Numbered from the stretch's first letter, positions 1 to 9,105 are shown. The stretch is DNA of 64,000 bases from Angustibacter sp. Root456 (GCF_001426435.1 NZ_LMER01000019.1:106382-170381); one strand, 5' to 3'. Notes: generated from the sequence alone by a model not told the origin. A program made the numbers and translations.

Positions 1-7
1 GTTCGCA

Positions 8-30
8 GACCCTGCTCTGCGCTCAGGGTC
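8..30. terminator. possible hairpin downstream of the first MFS gene
   Basis: A 7-bp perfect inverted repeat (GACCCTG at 8-14, CAGGGTC at 24-30) with a 9-base loop lies 26 bases past the stop of the leftward MFS gene. There is no T-run, so this is at most an actinobacterial hairpin-only terminator. Confidence 0.3.
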
Positions 31-55
31 GCCGGGGCCCGACAGTGAGGGGTAG

Positions 56-1447
56 TCAGCAGGTGACCGACTCGGGGGTCGTGGCGCGTTCGCGCTGAGC
101 CGGCACGGTCACCGCGGCGCCCTGGGCCGGCTCAGCGGACGCCCCCACGCCGTTGGCCGCGTCGGGGATCACCCGCTCGAGCTGGCCGAGCACCACGACC
201 ATGAGCGCACAGCCCACGAGCAGCACGGCCACGAACGGCACCGTGAGGTGGTGACCGAGCAGGAAGCCCGCCACCACCGGGCCACCGATCGCCGCGACCT
301 GGAACACCATGGACCCCACCGCGTTGTAGCGGCCGCGCAGGTGCGCCGGGGCCAGGTCGTTGGTGATCGCGGGCACGACGGGCGACTGGAAGGTCTCGCC
401 GAGGGCGAAGACCGCCATGCTCGCCGACAGCAGCACGCCCGCCACGACCGAGCCGGGCACGAGCCCGGCCAGGCCCATGAGCGACCACGACGCCGCCCAC
501 ACCAGGCTCATGAGCATGAGCACCCGGGTGCGCCGGTGGCCCTCGATGCGCTGGATCACGATGAGCTGGAGCACCACGATCGTCGCGGTGTTGACGGCGA
601 ACGCGATGCCGATGAGCTTCGTCGACGCCTCGGCCACGGTGCGCGCGTACGCCGTCCAGCCGGCCTCGAACTGCGCGTAGCCCACGAAGGCGCCGAAGAA
701 CACGACCACCAGGAACCGCCGGAAGGCGCGGTCGGACAGCACGGCACGGTAGCTGCCCGCGGGTGCCGGCTCGTCGGCGTCCGCGTGGTGCTGCACGGCG
801 TTGCCGACGTGCCGCAGCGGCAGCGCCAGCACGCAGAGCGGCGCCAGGAACGACACGGCGTTGAGCAGGTAGATGACCTGGAACGTCCACGGCTCGGACG
901 TCGACACGAACAGCCCCGAGGCCAGGCCACCCACCCCGATGCCGAGGTTGAGCACGGTGAAGCTCGTGCCGTAGTACCGCTGGCGGATCGCCGGCGGGAT
1001 CACGGCGGCGACCAGGGACTGCGACGCCGGCCAGAAGACCGCCTGGCCGAGCCCGAGCAGCCCGAACGCCACGGCGGCGCTCGCCGCCGACGTCGCGAAG
1101 GCCAGGAGCGCGCTGCCGAGCAGGTTCGCGACGAGCGCCAGCATCTGCAGGCGCCGCGGGCCGTACCGGTCGATGACCGCGCCGATCGGCCCGAGCAGCG
1201 CCAGCGCGACCGTCGACGGCACCGCGAGCAGCAGGCCCACCGTGGTCAGTGACAGGTGGCGCACCTCGTGCAGGTAGACCACGCCGAACGGCAGCACGAA
1301 GCCGATCCCGAGCGCGTCGACGATGACCGTCGACAGCAGCAGGCGGCCCTCGCGCGGCAGGTCGTGCCAGAGCGAGGACAGGCTGGGGCGGGACGTGGAA
1401 CGCGTGGCGGTGGACACGTCGTCGATGGTCGCAGTCGCCACCGACAC
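56..1447 (-). CDS. MFS transporter
   Basis: A 463-residue integral membrane protein with about twelve hydrophobic segments and the MFS loop signature after the second helix (GAVIDRYGPRR, about residues 88-98). The N-terminal 35 residues are hydrophilic and cytoplasmic. Family membership suggests a proton-driven efflux or uptake carrier of the inner membrane; nothing in the sequence shows the substrate. The ATG at 1447 is divergent from the HAD-LarE gene with only 45 bases between the two starts, so the two promoters must overlap or abut. The 3' end is followed by a small hairpin. It could equally be called a multidrug-type MFS protein; only the fold is certain. Confidence 0.85.
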   Translation of the reverse strand: MSVATATIDDVSTATRSTSRPSLSSLWHDLPREGRLLLSTVIVDALGIGFVLPFGVVYLHEVRHLSLTTVGLLLAVPSTVALALLGPIGAVIDRYGPRRLQMLALVANLLGSALLAFATSAASAAVAFGLLGLGQAVFWPASQSLVAAVIPPAIRQRYYGTSFTVLNLGIGVGGLASGLFVSTSEPWTFQVIYLLNAVSFLAPLCVLALPLRHVGNAVQHHADADEPAPAGSYRAVLSDRAFRRFLVVVFFGAFVGYAQFEAGWTAYARTVAEASTKLIGIAFAVNTATIVVLQLIVIQRIEGHRRTRVLMLMSLVWAASWSLMGLAGLVPGSVVAGVLLSASMAVFALGETFQSPVVPAITNDLAPAHLRGRYNAVGSMVFQVAAIGGPVVAGFLLGHHLTVPFVAVLLVGCALMVVVLGQLERVIPDAANGVGASAEPAQGAAVTVPAQRERATTPESVTC

Positions 1448-1480
1448 GACCCAACTCGATTACTGCGGTCGAGCGACGCC

Positions 1481-1486
1481 TACCCT
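1481..1486 (+). promoter_or_regulatory. -10 box for leaderless larE-fusion mRNA
   Basis: TACCCT ends 6 bases before the GTG at 1493. This spacing puts the transcription start at or next to the start codon. No convincing Shine-Dalgarno sequence is present, and the box decides the start chosen. Confidence 0.5.
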
Positions 1487-1492
1487 GTCGGG

Positions 1493-2932
1493 GTGGACCT
1501 CGCCGTCGGATTCGACCTCGACATGACTCTCGTCGACTCGCGCGCGGGCATCGTCGCGACGGCGCAGGCGGCCGTGGCCGAGCACGGCGGCCACGCCCCC
1601 ACCGACGAGCTGGCCGCGCTCATCGGCATCCCGCTCGACGACATGCTCGCGCCGTTCGTGCCCTCCCACCTGCTGGCGACGACGGCCGACCGCTACCGCG
1701 AGCTCTACCCGACGCTCGGTGTGCCGCACTCGCGTCCGCTGCCAGGTGCCGAGCAGTCGCTGCAGCAGGTACGCGCGCTGCACGGCCGGGTCGTGGTGGT
1801 GAGCGCCAAGCCGGAGTCGTCGGTGCGCATGGTGCTCGAGCGTGCCGGGCTGGAGCCCGACGTCGTGGTCGGCGGCCTGTTCGGCGCCGACAAGGGCATC
1901 GCGCTGCGCGACCACCGCGTCGCGGTGTACGTCGGCGACCACCCAGGCGACATGGTCGGGGCAGCGGCGGCCGGCGCGCACGGCGTCGGCGTCCCCACCG
2001 GCCCCAACGACGCCGAGGTGCTGCGCGCGGCCGGCGCGGGCGTGGTGCTCGACGACCTCACGCACTTCCCGGCCTGGCTCGACGCGCACGTGCTCGACCG
2101 GCGGCTGGCCGACCTCGAGGGCCGGCTCGCGGAGCTGGACTCGCTCCTGGTGGCCTTCTCGGGGGGTGCCGACTCCGCCTTCCTGCTGGCCGCGGCCGTG
2201 CGCGCCCTCGGGCCCGAGCGCGTCGTGGCCGCCACCGCCGTCAGCAGCTCGCTCGCCAGCGGTGAGCTCGACGACGCCCGCGCGTTCGCCGAGGGGCTGG
2301 GCGTCCGGCACCTCACGCCGTCCACCGACGAGATGGCGCGCGAGGGCTACCGCGCCAACGCCGGCGACCGCTGCTTCTTCTGCAAGGCCGAGCTGCTCGA
2401 CGTCCTCGGGCCGCTGGCGACGGAGCTGGGCGTGGCGGCCATCGCCACCGGCACGAACGCCGACGACGTGATCGCCGGCTTCCGGCCCGGCATCCGGGCG
2501 GCGGCCGAGCGTGGCGCGCTGACGCCGTTGCGCGACAGCGGGTTCACCAAGGCGCAGGTGCGCGCAGCGTCCGCGCAGTGGCAGCTGCCGACGTGGGACA
2601 AGCCCGCCGCGGCCTGCCTGTCGAGCCGCATCGCCTACGGCGTGCAGATCACCCCGTCGGGCCTGGCGCGCGTCGACCGGGCGGAGGCCGCGGTGCGCAC
2701 GTGGTTCGCGGGCGCCGGACTGCCGCTGCGCGACCTGCGGGTGCGCGACCTCGGGGGCGACCGCGCGCGCGTCGAGGTCGACCGTGACGCCCTGACGGCG
2801 CTCGACGGTCGGGCCGACGAGCTCGCTGCGGCCGTGGCGGCCGCAGGGTTCGCGACCACCGAGGTCGACCCGCGCGGGTTCCGTTCGGGCTCGATGAACG
2901 AGCTGCTGAGCCAGCCCGAGCAGTTCCGCTGA
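1493..2932 (+). CDS. larE: HAD phosphatase / LarE-type ATP-dependent sulfur transferase fusion
   Basis: A 479-residue two-domain cytoplasmic protein. Residues 1-205 form a HAD hydrolase with the nucleophile motif D8-L-D10-M-T and a distal GDHPGDM acidic loop. Residues 215-479 form a PP-loop enzyme with SGGADS at 223-228 (the ATP pyrophosphatase loop) and LarE-typical blocks RCFFCK (C294, C297) and ACLSSR (C375). LarE proteins adenylate and sulfurate the pyridinium dicarboxylate precursor of the nickel-pincer cofactor of lactate racemase-type enzymes. The three cysteines match the LarE class reported to hold a [4Fe-4S] cluster rather than the single-cysteine sacrificial class. Usual LarE length is about 270 residues, so the HAD part is an addition. 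No larA, larB or larC lies nearby. The open frame extends upstream to 1256, but that stretch is antisense to the MFS gene; GTG 1493 follows a -10 box. Confidence 0.85.
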   Translation: MDLAVGFDLDMTLVDSRAGIVATAQAAVAEHGGHAPTDELAALIGIPLDDMLAPFVPSHLLATTADRYRELYPTLGVPHSRPLPGAEQSLQQVRALHGRVVVVSAKPESSVRMVLERAGLEPDVVVGGLFGADKGIALRDHRVAVYVGDHPGDMVGAAAAGAHGVGVPTGPNDAEVLRAAGAGVVLDDLTHFPAWLDAHVLDRRLADLEGRLAELDSLLVAFSGGADSAFLLAAAVRALGPERVVAATAVSSSLASGELDDARAFAEGLGVRHLTPSTDEMAREGYRANAGDRCFFCKAELLDVLGPLATELGVAAIATGTNADDVIAGFRPGIRAAAERGALTPLRDSGFTKAQVRAASAQWQLPTWDKPAAACLSSRIAYGVQITPSGLARVDRAEAAVRTWFAGAGLPLRDLRVRDLGGDRARVEVDRDALTALDGRADELAAAVAAAGFATTEVDPRGFRSGSMNELLSQPEQFR

Positions 2933-3094
2933 CCCGCCGCTCCGGTGTCCGCGACGTCGGACGGCGGCCACGAACTGGGTGGACACAGCGGTTACATTGG
3001 TGCCTATCTCGGGCGTGACCTCCGCAGTTGTCGGGGGGCACGCCCTTCCGGCATGGTGCCGCGCGCCATGCCCTACCGCAGCGAGGGGTTTCAG

Positions 3095-3478
3095 GTGCCG
3101 ACTGGCAAGGTCAAGTGGTTCGACGCCGCCAAGGGGTTCGGGTTCATCGGCTCGGACGAGGGCGGCGACGTCTTCCTGCCCAGCTCCTCACTGCCCGCGG
3201 GCACGACGTCGATCAAGGGCGGCACGCGGGTGGAGTTCAGCGTCGTCGAGGGGCGGCGCGGATCGCAGGCCCTGCAGGTGACCCTGCTCGACGCGCCGCC
3301 GTCCGTGGCCGCCCGCACGCGGCGCCCGGCTGACGACCTCAGCGTCATCGTCGAGGACCTCATCAAGGTGCTCGACGGCATCGGCAACGGCCTGCGCCGT
3401 GGTCGCTACCCCGACAAGGCGACGGGCGCGAAGGTCGCCTCGCTGTTGCGCGCGGTGGCGACCGACCTCGAGGGCTGA
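3095..3478 (+). CDS. cold-shock-domain protein with C-terminal extension
   Basis: A 127-residue protein. Residues 1-65 are a cold-shock OB fold with an intact RNP1 (KGFGFI), but the RNP2 block reads DVFLPSSSL, without the usual aromatic-His pair. Residues 70-127 are a charged helical extension. This is the two-part organisation of the longer actinobacterial cold-shock proteins (M. tuberculosis CspB, Rv0871, about 135 residues, from memory), distinct from the 67-residue CspA encoded at 37389. The expected role is single-stranded RNA or DNA binding. The start GTG 3095 is set by GAGGGG at 3083-3088 with a 6-base spacer; an in-frame ATG at 3068 has no ribosome site. A TACATT at about 2993 may be part of its promoter. 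Confidence 0.85.
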   Translation: MPTGKVKWFDAAKGFGFIGSDEGGDVFLPSSSLPAGTTSIKGGTRVEFSVVEGRRGSQALQVTLLDAPPSVAARTRRPADDLSVIVEDLIKVLDGIGNGLRRGRYPDKATGAKVASLLRAVATDLEG

Positions 3479-3499
3479 ACCTGCGCCACCGGGGTGGGC

Positions 3500-4852
3500 T
3501 CAGGGGGTGCGGCGCACCCGCGAGGTGAGCAGGGTGCGCACAGTCAGCGCGAGGACGACGGCGAGCCCGACCGCAGCCAGGCCGAGCCCCCACGCGCCGC
3601 CGAGCGGCAGCACGATGCCGAGCGCGCCGCCGACGACCCACGCGAGCTGCAGCACCGTCTCTGACCGCGCGAAAGCCGACGTGCGCACCGACTCGGGCAC
3701 CTCCCGCTGCACGAGGGCGTCGAGGGCCAGCTTGGCGAGCGCCGACGACAACCCGGCGAGCAGCCCGGTCACGAGCACGGGCAGCAGCCCGTAGCCGAGC
3801 GCCCCGACGGCGGCGCCGACCGCCGCGAGCCCCACCATCGCCGTGGCCACCACCTCCGGCGTCAGGCGGCGCAGGACGGCGCCCAGCGACGTCCCGATGG
3901 TGTTGCCCAACCCGGCCGCACCCGCCACCAGCGCGATCACCCCGAGCAGCGGCAGGGAGCTCGTGATCGGGTCGGTGCGCAGGGCGAACGCGAGGAACAG
4001 CGTGAGGAAGCCGGTGAACGCCCGCAGCGCCGCCACGGCCCGCAAGCCGAGCACCACTCGCGGGCCGATGCTCCACCGCTGGCGGCGGTCCTGAGGTGCC
4101 TCGGACGACAGCCGCGCGTCCACCTCGCCCACGGCGGAGTCGACGCGGCGCGGTAGGGCCAGGGCCAGGCCGGTGCCCACCGCGAACACGGCGAAGGCCA
4201 GCCGCAGCGCCCACTCCGGGCCGATCCGGGTGAGCCCCGCACCGACGGGCGAGGCCACGGTGACGGCGACGATCCCGCCGAGCAGCACCCGCGAGTTGGC
4301 GGTCACCAGGCTCAGGGCCTGCGGCTGCACGCGCGGGATGGCGGCCGCCCGCGTGAGGCCGTAGGCCTTGCTCGCCACCAGGTGGCCGAACGCGGCCGGG
4401 TAGAGCGCGAAGGCCTCCTTGCCGCCAGCCACCGCACCGGCCATCACCCAGGCCAGGAACGCCCGCGACACCAGCGTCAGCGCGAGCGCGTACCGGCGTC
4501 CGTGCCGGAACCGGTCGAGCAGCGGGCCCACCACCGGCGCCATCAGCGAGAACGGCAGCATCGTCACGAGCAGGTAGAGCGCCACCCGGCTGCGCGCCTC
4601 GCCCACCGGCACGGCGAAGAAGACGGTGTTGGCCAAGGCGATGAGCACCAGCGCGTCACCCGCCGCCGACACCGCGTGCAGCTCGATCACCTTGGCCAGA
4701 CCGGACTCGCCGGCGCCCTGCGCCCGCGTGGCGCTGCGCACGCGCCGACGCGCGGCCCCCCCGACCCGGGCCGACGCGCGCCCGAACGACCGGCCCACCT
4801 CGGCCGCGCGGTGCAGCGCCGGCCGCCGCCGCTCGCCATCTCGGGGGTCCAC
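3500..4852 (-). CDS. MFS transporter
   Basis: A 450-residue membrane protein with a hydrophilic, Arg-rich N-terminus of about 50 residues, then roughly twelve transmembrane segments and an MFS-type loop PLLDRFRHGRRY near residue 110. The middle cytoplasmic loop (about residues 230-260) is long and charged. Position between the cold-shock gene and DUF3027 matches a conserved actinobacterial arrangement (compare Rv0876c, from memory), which suggests a core role rather than acquired drug resistance, but the substrate is unknown. It is convergent with the cold-shock gene (21 bases between stops) and divergent from DUF3027 (about 100 bases between starts). GTG 4852 is preceded by CAGGAT with a 6-base gap, a weak leaderless-type -10. 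Confidence 0.82.
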   Translation of the reverse strand: MDPRDGERRRPALHRAAEVGRSFGRASARVGGAARRRVRSATRAQGAGESGLAKVIELHAVSAAGDALVLIALANTVFFAVPVGEARSRVALYLLVTMLPFSLMAPVVGPLLDRFRHGRRYALALTLVSRAFLAWVMAGAVAGGKEAFALYPAAFGHLVASKAYGLTRAAAIPRVQPQALSLVTANSRVLLGGIVAVTVASPVGAGLTRIGPEWALRLAFAVFAVGTGLALALPRRVDSAVGEVDARLSSEAPQDRRQRWSIGPRVVLGLRAVAALRAFTGFLTLFLAFALRTDPITSSLPLLGVIALVAGAAGLGNTIGTSLGAVLRRLTPEVVATAMVGLAAVGAAVGALGYGLLPVLVTGLLAGLSSALAKLALDALVQREVPESVRTSAFARSETVLQLAWVVGGALGIVLPLGGAWGLGLAAVGLAVVLALTVRTLLTSRVRRTP

Positions 4853-4939
4853 CCGCTCATCCTGCCCGTCAGGCGCGACGACACGGGCCGCTCGCCACGA
4901 GATCTCAGGGGTGTGTTCGCATCGCGGGGCCGTCTACGG

Positions 4940-4945
4940 GACAAT
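4940..4945 (+). promoter_or_regulatory. -10-like box before DUF3027
   Basis: GACAAT ends 6 bases before GTG 4952, matching the leaderless spacing seen repeatedly in this window; TACGGG lies immediately upstream as an alternative. No Shine-Dalgarno sequence is visible. Confidence 0.4.
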
Positions 4946-4951
4946 CGGCGG

Positions 4952-5770
4952 GTGCCCACTGACACCACCGCACCGACCGCCGCGCGGCGCTCGCGACCGG
5001 CCACCGCTGACGCCGCCCTCGTCGCCGCCGTCGACGTCGCCCTCGCCGCCGCGCAGGACGTCGCCGAGCCGGGAAGCGTCGGGGAGCACCTCGGAGCCAC
5101 GGGCGAGGGCGAGCGCGTCGTCACGCACGCGTTCGCCTGCACCTCCACGGCCTACCGCGGGTGGCAGTGGTCGGTGACCCTCGCCCGGGCGCCCCGCTCG
5201 CGCACCGTCACGGTGAGCGAGGTGCACCTGCTGCCGGGTGCCGACTCGGTGCTGGCACCCCAGTGGCTGCCGTGGGCCGACCGGCTCGCGCCGGGCGACC
5301 TGTCACCAGGAGACGTCCTGCCCAAGCGCGTCGACGACCCGCTGCTCGAGCAGGGCTTCGAGGCCACCGGGGACGAGGACATCGACGCCGTCGCCGTCTG
5401 GGAGCTCGGCCTCGGACGCCCCCGCGTGCTCTCGCCGGCTGGCCGCGACGAGGCCGCTCAGCGCTGGTACGACGGCGAGCACGGCCCGCACGACCCGCAC
5501 GCCGAGCAGGCGCCCGCCCAGTGCACGACCTGCGGATACTTCGTACCCATGGCGGGTGCGCTGCGGCAGGTCTTCGGGGTCTGCGCCAACCAGTGGTCGC
5601 CGTCCGACGGCAAGGTCGTGAGCCTCGACCACGGCTGCGGCGCGCACAGCGAGGTGGACGTCGAGCGCCGTCCCGAGCCGATCGACGAGCCGGTGCTCGA
5701 CGAGCTGGGTTACGAGCCGGTGCTGATCGAGCGCGCTGAGCCCATCGGCGAGCCTGCCGCAGACGGCTGA
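4952..5770 (+). CDS. DUF3027 family protein
   Basis: A 272-residue soluble protein of the actinobacterial DUF3027 family (compare Rv0883c, from memory). The N-terminal half is rich in Ala and acidic residues, the middle contains a WQWSVTLARAP strand pair, and the C-terminal part carries four cysteines (C191, C194, C211, C229) spaced like a zinc ribbon. No enzyme motif is visible. Function is unknown; conserved linkage with the cold-shock gene and a MFS carrier is the only contextual clue. The long upstream open frame is antisense to the MFS gene, and GTG 4952 is chosen from the family N-terminus and the -10 box just before it. Confidence 0.85.
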   Translation: MPTDTTAPTAARRSRPATADAALVAAVDVALAAAQDVAEPGSVGEHLGATGEGERVVTHAFACTSTAYRGWQWSVTLARAPRSRTVTVSEVHLLPGADSVLAPQWLPWADRLAPGDLSPGDVLPKRVDDPLLEQGFEATGDEDIDAVAVWELGLGRPRVLSPAGRDEAAQRWYDGEHGPHDPHAEQAPAQCTTCGYFVPMAGALRQVFGVCANQWSPSDGKVVSLDHGCGAHSEVDVERRPEPIDEPVLDELGYEPVLIERAEPIGEPAADG

Positions 5771-5848
5771 TCTTCTCGTCCGAGACGTTCCCAGCTGTCC
5801 GGGCCCGCTGCTAGGGTCCGCTCACTCGTGCAGCAGGGGGTCGGGGTC

Positions 5849-8821
5849 ATGCGTCGTCGCGCGCTCTTCGTGGGTCTGGTCACGTCGTCGTTGCTGGGCG
5901 GTGCCATCGGCGCCGGGACGGCGGCCGGTGCGGCGCCCCTGGCCGCGCCGGCGGCTGCGATCAGCGCTACCGCGTGGCCCGGCGTCGACTCCGCCGTCGC
6001 CGACCCGGCCGACACCGTGGCGGTGCCGCGGTCGCCGGAGGTGAGCCCCATCCCGCGGCGCGTGCTCGCGTCCTCCGGCGGCACCCGCCTCATCCTGCAG
6101 CCCGACTCCGACGGTGCCTGGTGGCTGTGGTGGCAGCAGGGCACGGACGAGCCGGTGCGCTCGGCCCAGCAGGTGCGCAACCCGCGGGCAGTGGAGGCCT
6201 CGGCGTCGTCCGCGCACGTGGTCGTGCACGACAGCGCCTACCTCACCATCGACCTGGCTGCTCGCACGATCACGCCACTGACGCTGGAGCCGGGGTGGAC
6301 CTTCGTCGCGGCCACACCGGACGGGTACGTCGACGTCAACCGCACGACGAAGGTACTGCGCCGGCACCTGGCTGGTGGCTCGACGTCGACCCTCGCGACC
6401 GATGCGTTCTTCACGACCTGGCCGGGCAACCGCCCGGCCGCCGCCGACGCCACGGGCGTGGTGCTGTCCGACGGTGGGGTCCGGTGGTACCCGTTCGACG
6501 GTGGCCCGTCGGTGGTCCTGGCCACTGGCCAGTTCGTACCGGACACGTTCGCGGTGTCACCGTCTTCCGTGGCGTGGACCACGAGGGCGTTCGCGGGGAA
6601 CGCCACCCAGCCGGCGCAGCCACCGTCCGTTCGGCGCGTGCTCAAGACGGGCGGCCCCGTCGCCACGCACCCCGTCGACGAGCTCATCACGGACCTCGCC
6701 ATCACCGACGACGCCACGGCGTGGAGCGGCCGGCTGCTGAACAGCAGCGGGACGGCGGCAGCCGGCACGCGCTTCGCGGGGGTGGGCAACGCCGACCTGA
6801 CCCAGGTCACAGCGCTACCCGAGATGAACTCCGCCTCGGCCGTCGCCGAGGCGGACCACCTGCTCCTGACCGACGACGCACCGGCGTCCGAGGCGGGGTT
6901 GTACGCCGTCACCGCCGACGGGACGACGACGCTGCAGACCCGCACCACGCCGCCGCTGCGCTCGGTGCGGGCCTTCGCCTTCGACGGTGAGCACGTCGTC
7001 GAGGAGCAGCTCGAGAACGGACTGCCGGCTGCTGTGGGCGCACACCGCGTGACGGCAGACGGTGTCGGCCCGCTGCAGGCGCTCGACCGGCCGGCGGGCA
7101 ACGCGCCGACGACGCTCGCGCTCGCGGCCGGCCGGCTGGCACGCCAGGCGGGTGCGACGACGTTCTCCGACCTGGATACCACCGTCGGTGCGTGGTCGTA
7201 CTGCTGCGGGGCCGCGGCTCCAGCGGTGCAGCAGGTCGAGGCGTCGGGGACCACCGCCGTCGTGGCAGGCACGGTGGTCGACATGACGACCGGCCGCGCG
7301 CGCTTCACGCTGCCGGGCGCGCGCACCTGGGCGATCTTCGGTGACGCGCTCGCGTGGTCGACCGACACCGGCGAGGTGTGGCGTCGCACGCTCGCGACCC
7401 CGCCGTCGAAGGTGGTCGCGGCCGCGTGCACCGGTGGCTGCGCCGCGCAGGTCGGTCTGTGGGGTGACCGCCTCCTCGTGCAGCCGAAGGTGGGCGATCT
7501 GCAGGTGCGCACGACCTCGGGGGCGCTCCTGCGGACGCTGCCGGCGCTACCGGCGGCCGAGGGGCCGTGGGCTCCGGCCCTGACCCTCGAGGACGGCGTC
7601 CTCGCGTGGGTGCAGCCGGTCTCGGGCACCGCCGGTGTGCTGCGGGTGGTGGATGTCGACGCCGCTGACCCCACGGTCGTGGACGTCGCCCAGGCGGTGC
7701 GGCTGCCCGGCCTGCGAGCCGTCGAGCTGCGCGACGGCCGGCTGATGTGGCTGGCCGGCGACCGCGGGTTGCGGCTGGCGCGACTGCCCCTGACCAGGAT
7801 GCCGCGCGTCGTGCTGACGGCGCTGTCGGCACCGTCGGCGTTCTCGCCCAACCACGACGGGGTGCACGACACCTGGGTGCTCGACGGGATCGCCTCGGCA
7901 CCCTTGGCAGGCGCCGTGACCCTCGCCGTCACCCGGGCCGGTTCCCCCGTGCGCACGGTCACTGCCACCTCGCACAGCGGGCGGTTCTCACTCGCCTGGA
8001 ACGGGCTCACGACGTCAGGCAGCGCGGCCCCCGAGGGGGTCTACACGTGGCAGCTGCGGGCCACCTCCGCCTCGGGCCGGCCACTGACGGGACTCGGCAG
8101 GGCGGTCACCGGCCAGCTGGCGCTGCGGCGCAGCACCGCCTCGACGGTCGTGTCCGCTCCCGAGGTGGTGTCCAACGTCTCGACCACCTCCCTGTTCCCT
8201 GTGCGGTGGCGCACGACGACGACTCAGCCGAGCTGGTCGACCATCACCAACCAGCTGCAGGTGGCGGGTCGCGAGTCCGGTTCGAGGCAGTGGAGCGGCT
8301 GGCAGCAGTTCGACGTCAAGACGGCGACCGGGCGCACCTTCGACCCGCGCACGACCATCTGGCCCACCGCACGGCAGTGGCGGTTCCGCGCGCGAGCAGT
8401 CGCCGCGGGGGGAGCGCCGGGCCCCTGGTCGCCCTACGTGTCGGCGAACATCCCGGTCGACGACAACGCCAGGGGTGCGCTGAAGTACTCGGGCGCGTGG
8501 TCGTTGCAGCGCGTGCGCGGAACGTTCATGGGCACCCAGCACCGGGCCAACCGCTACGGCGCCTCGGTCACCGTCTGGCCGAACATGCAGTCACGCCTCG
8601 TCCGCGTGCTGATGACGACGTGCCCGACGTGCGGCAAGGTGAGGATCCAGGTCGACGGCGGCAGCTGGCTCACCGTCGACACGTACTCGCGAACGGTCCG
8701 CCGCCGCAAGCTGGTGTACCGCAGCACGAAGCCGACCAGTGACCACCGTGTCACGGTGCGCTCCGTGGCGTCGGGTTCGCGGCCGTACGTCTACCTGGAC
8801 GGCGTGGTCTTCGAGCCGTGA
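5849..8821 (+). CDS. large secreted protein with propeller-like region and FlgD-type Ig domain
   Basis: A 990-residue exported protein. The start ATG 5849 follows AGGGGG (5835-5840) with an 8-base spacer and opens a signal peptide (MRRR, then a hydrophobic stretch ending near residue 35 in AGAAP). Residues 40-650 are repetitive beta-rich sequence that looks like a propeller. About residues 660-755 resemble the FlgD Ig-like domain, beginning FSPNHDGVHDT, a typical calcium-loop start. About 770-865 look like fibronectin type III, and 870-990 form a terminal beta-sandwich containing CPTCGK. There are no membrane anchor and no sortase motif. A cell-surface or secreted carbohydrate- or wall-binding role is inferred only from domain style. 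DUF2530 converges on it with 5 bases between them. Confidence 0.75.
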   Translation: MRRRALFVGLVTSSLLGGAIGAGTAAGAAPLAAPAAAISATAWPGVDSAVADPADTVAVPRSPEVSPIPRRVLASSGGTRLILQPDSDGAWWLWWQQGTDEPVRSAQQVRNPRAVEASASSAHVVVHDSAYLTIDLAARTITPLTLEPGWTFVAATPDGYVDVNRTTKVLRRHLAGGSTSTLATDAFFTTWPGNRPAAADATGVVLSDGGVRWYPFDGGPSVVLATGQFVPDTFAVSPSSVAWTTRAFAGNATQPAQPPSVRRVLKTGGPVATHPVDELITDLAITDDATAWSGRLLNSSGTAAAGTRFAGVGNADLTQVTALPEMNSASAVAEADHLLLTDDAPASEAGLYAVTADGTTTLQTRTTPPLRSVRAFAFDGEHVVEEQLENGLPAAVGAHRVTADGVGPLQALDRPAGNAPTTLALAAGRLARQAGATTFSDLDTTVGAWSYCCGAAAPAVQQVEASGTTAVVAGTVVDMTTGRARFTLPGARTWAIFGDALAWSTDTGEVWRRTLATPPSKVVAAACTGGCAAQVGLWGDRLLVQPKVGDLQVRTTSGALLRTLPALPAAEGPWAPALTLEDGVLAWVQPVSGTAGVLRVVDVDAADPTVVDVAQAVRLPGLRAVELRDGRLMWLAGDRGLRLARLPLTRMPRVVLTALSAPSAFSPNHDGVHDTWVLDGIASAPLAGAVTLAVTRAGSPVRTVTATSHSGRFSLAWNGLTTSGSAAPEGVYTWQLRATSASGRPLTGLGRAVTGQLALRRSTASTVVSAPEVVSNVSTTSLFPVRWRTTTTQPSWSTITNQLQVAGRESGSRQWSGWQQFDVKTATGRTFDPRTTIWPTARQWRFRARAVAAGGAPGPWSPYVSANIPVDDNARGALKYSGAWSLQRVRGTFMGTQHRANRYGASVTVWPNMQSRLVRVLMTTCPTCGKVRIQVDGGSWLTVDTYSRTVRRRKLVYRSTKPTSDHRVTVRSVASGSRPYVYLDGVVFEP

Positions 8822-8826
8822 GCCGG

Positions 8827-9099
8827 TCACCCGGCTGAGTGGTCGCGGCCGGTGCGCGCGCCGGCCGCGTTGCCGCGCCCGCGCAGCAGGTAGGCCAGAC
8901 CGACCAGCCCCAGGACGATCCCGCTGACGCACGCCCACGGCCACCACGAGCGGTCGCCCGTGTGCAGCGCCGGCACGAGCAGGACGACGGCGAGCGCCAC
9001 CACCCAGCCGAGCAGGCCGAACGACACGATGCGCACCGAGTCGACCTGGATCGGCTGCAGCGGCTCGGGTGCGGCGTCCGTCGTCCGTGGCGTGCTCAC
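8827..9099 (-). CDS. DUF2530 small membrane protein
   Basis: A 90-residue protein with two transmembrane segments (about residues 27-45 and 53-72) and a positively charged C-terminal tail. The composition and the PIQVDSVRIV lead-in fit the actinobacterial DUF2530 family (compare Rv0879c, from memory). Function is unknown. GTG 9099 lies 6 bases after a perfect TAGGCT -10 on this strand, so the mRNA is probably leaderless. It is divergent from the purine permease. Confidence 0.8.
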   Translation of the reverse strand: MSTPRTTDAAPEPLQPIQVDSVRIVSFGLLGWVVALAVVLLVPALHTGDRSWWPWACVSGIVLGLVGLAYLLRGRGNAAGARTGRDHSAG

Positions 9100-9105
9100 G
9101 AGGTC

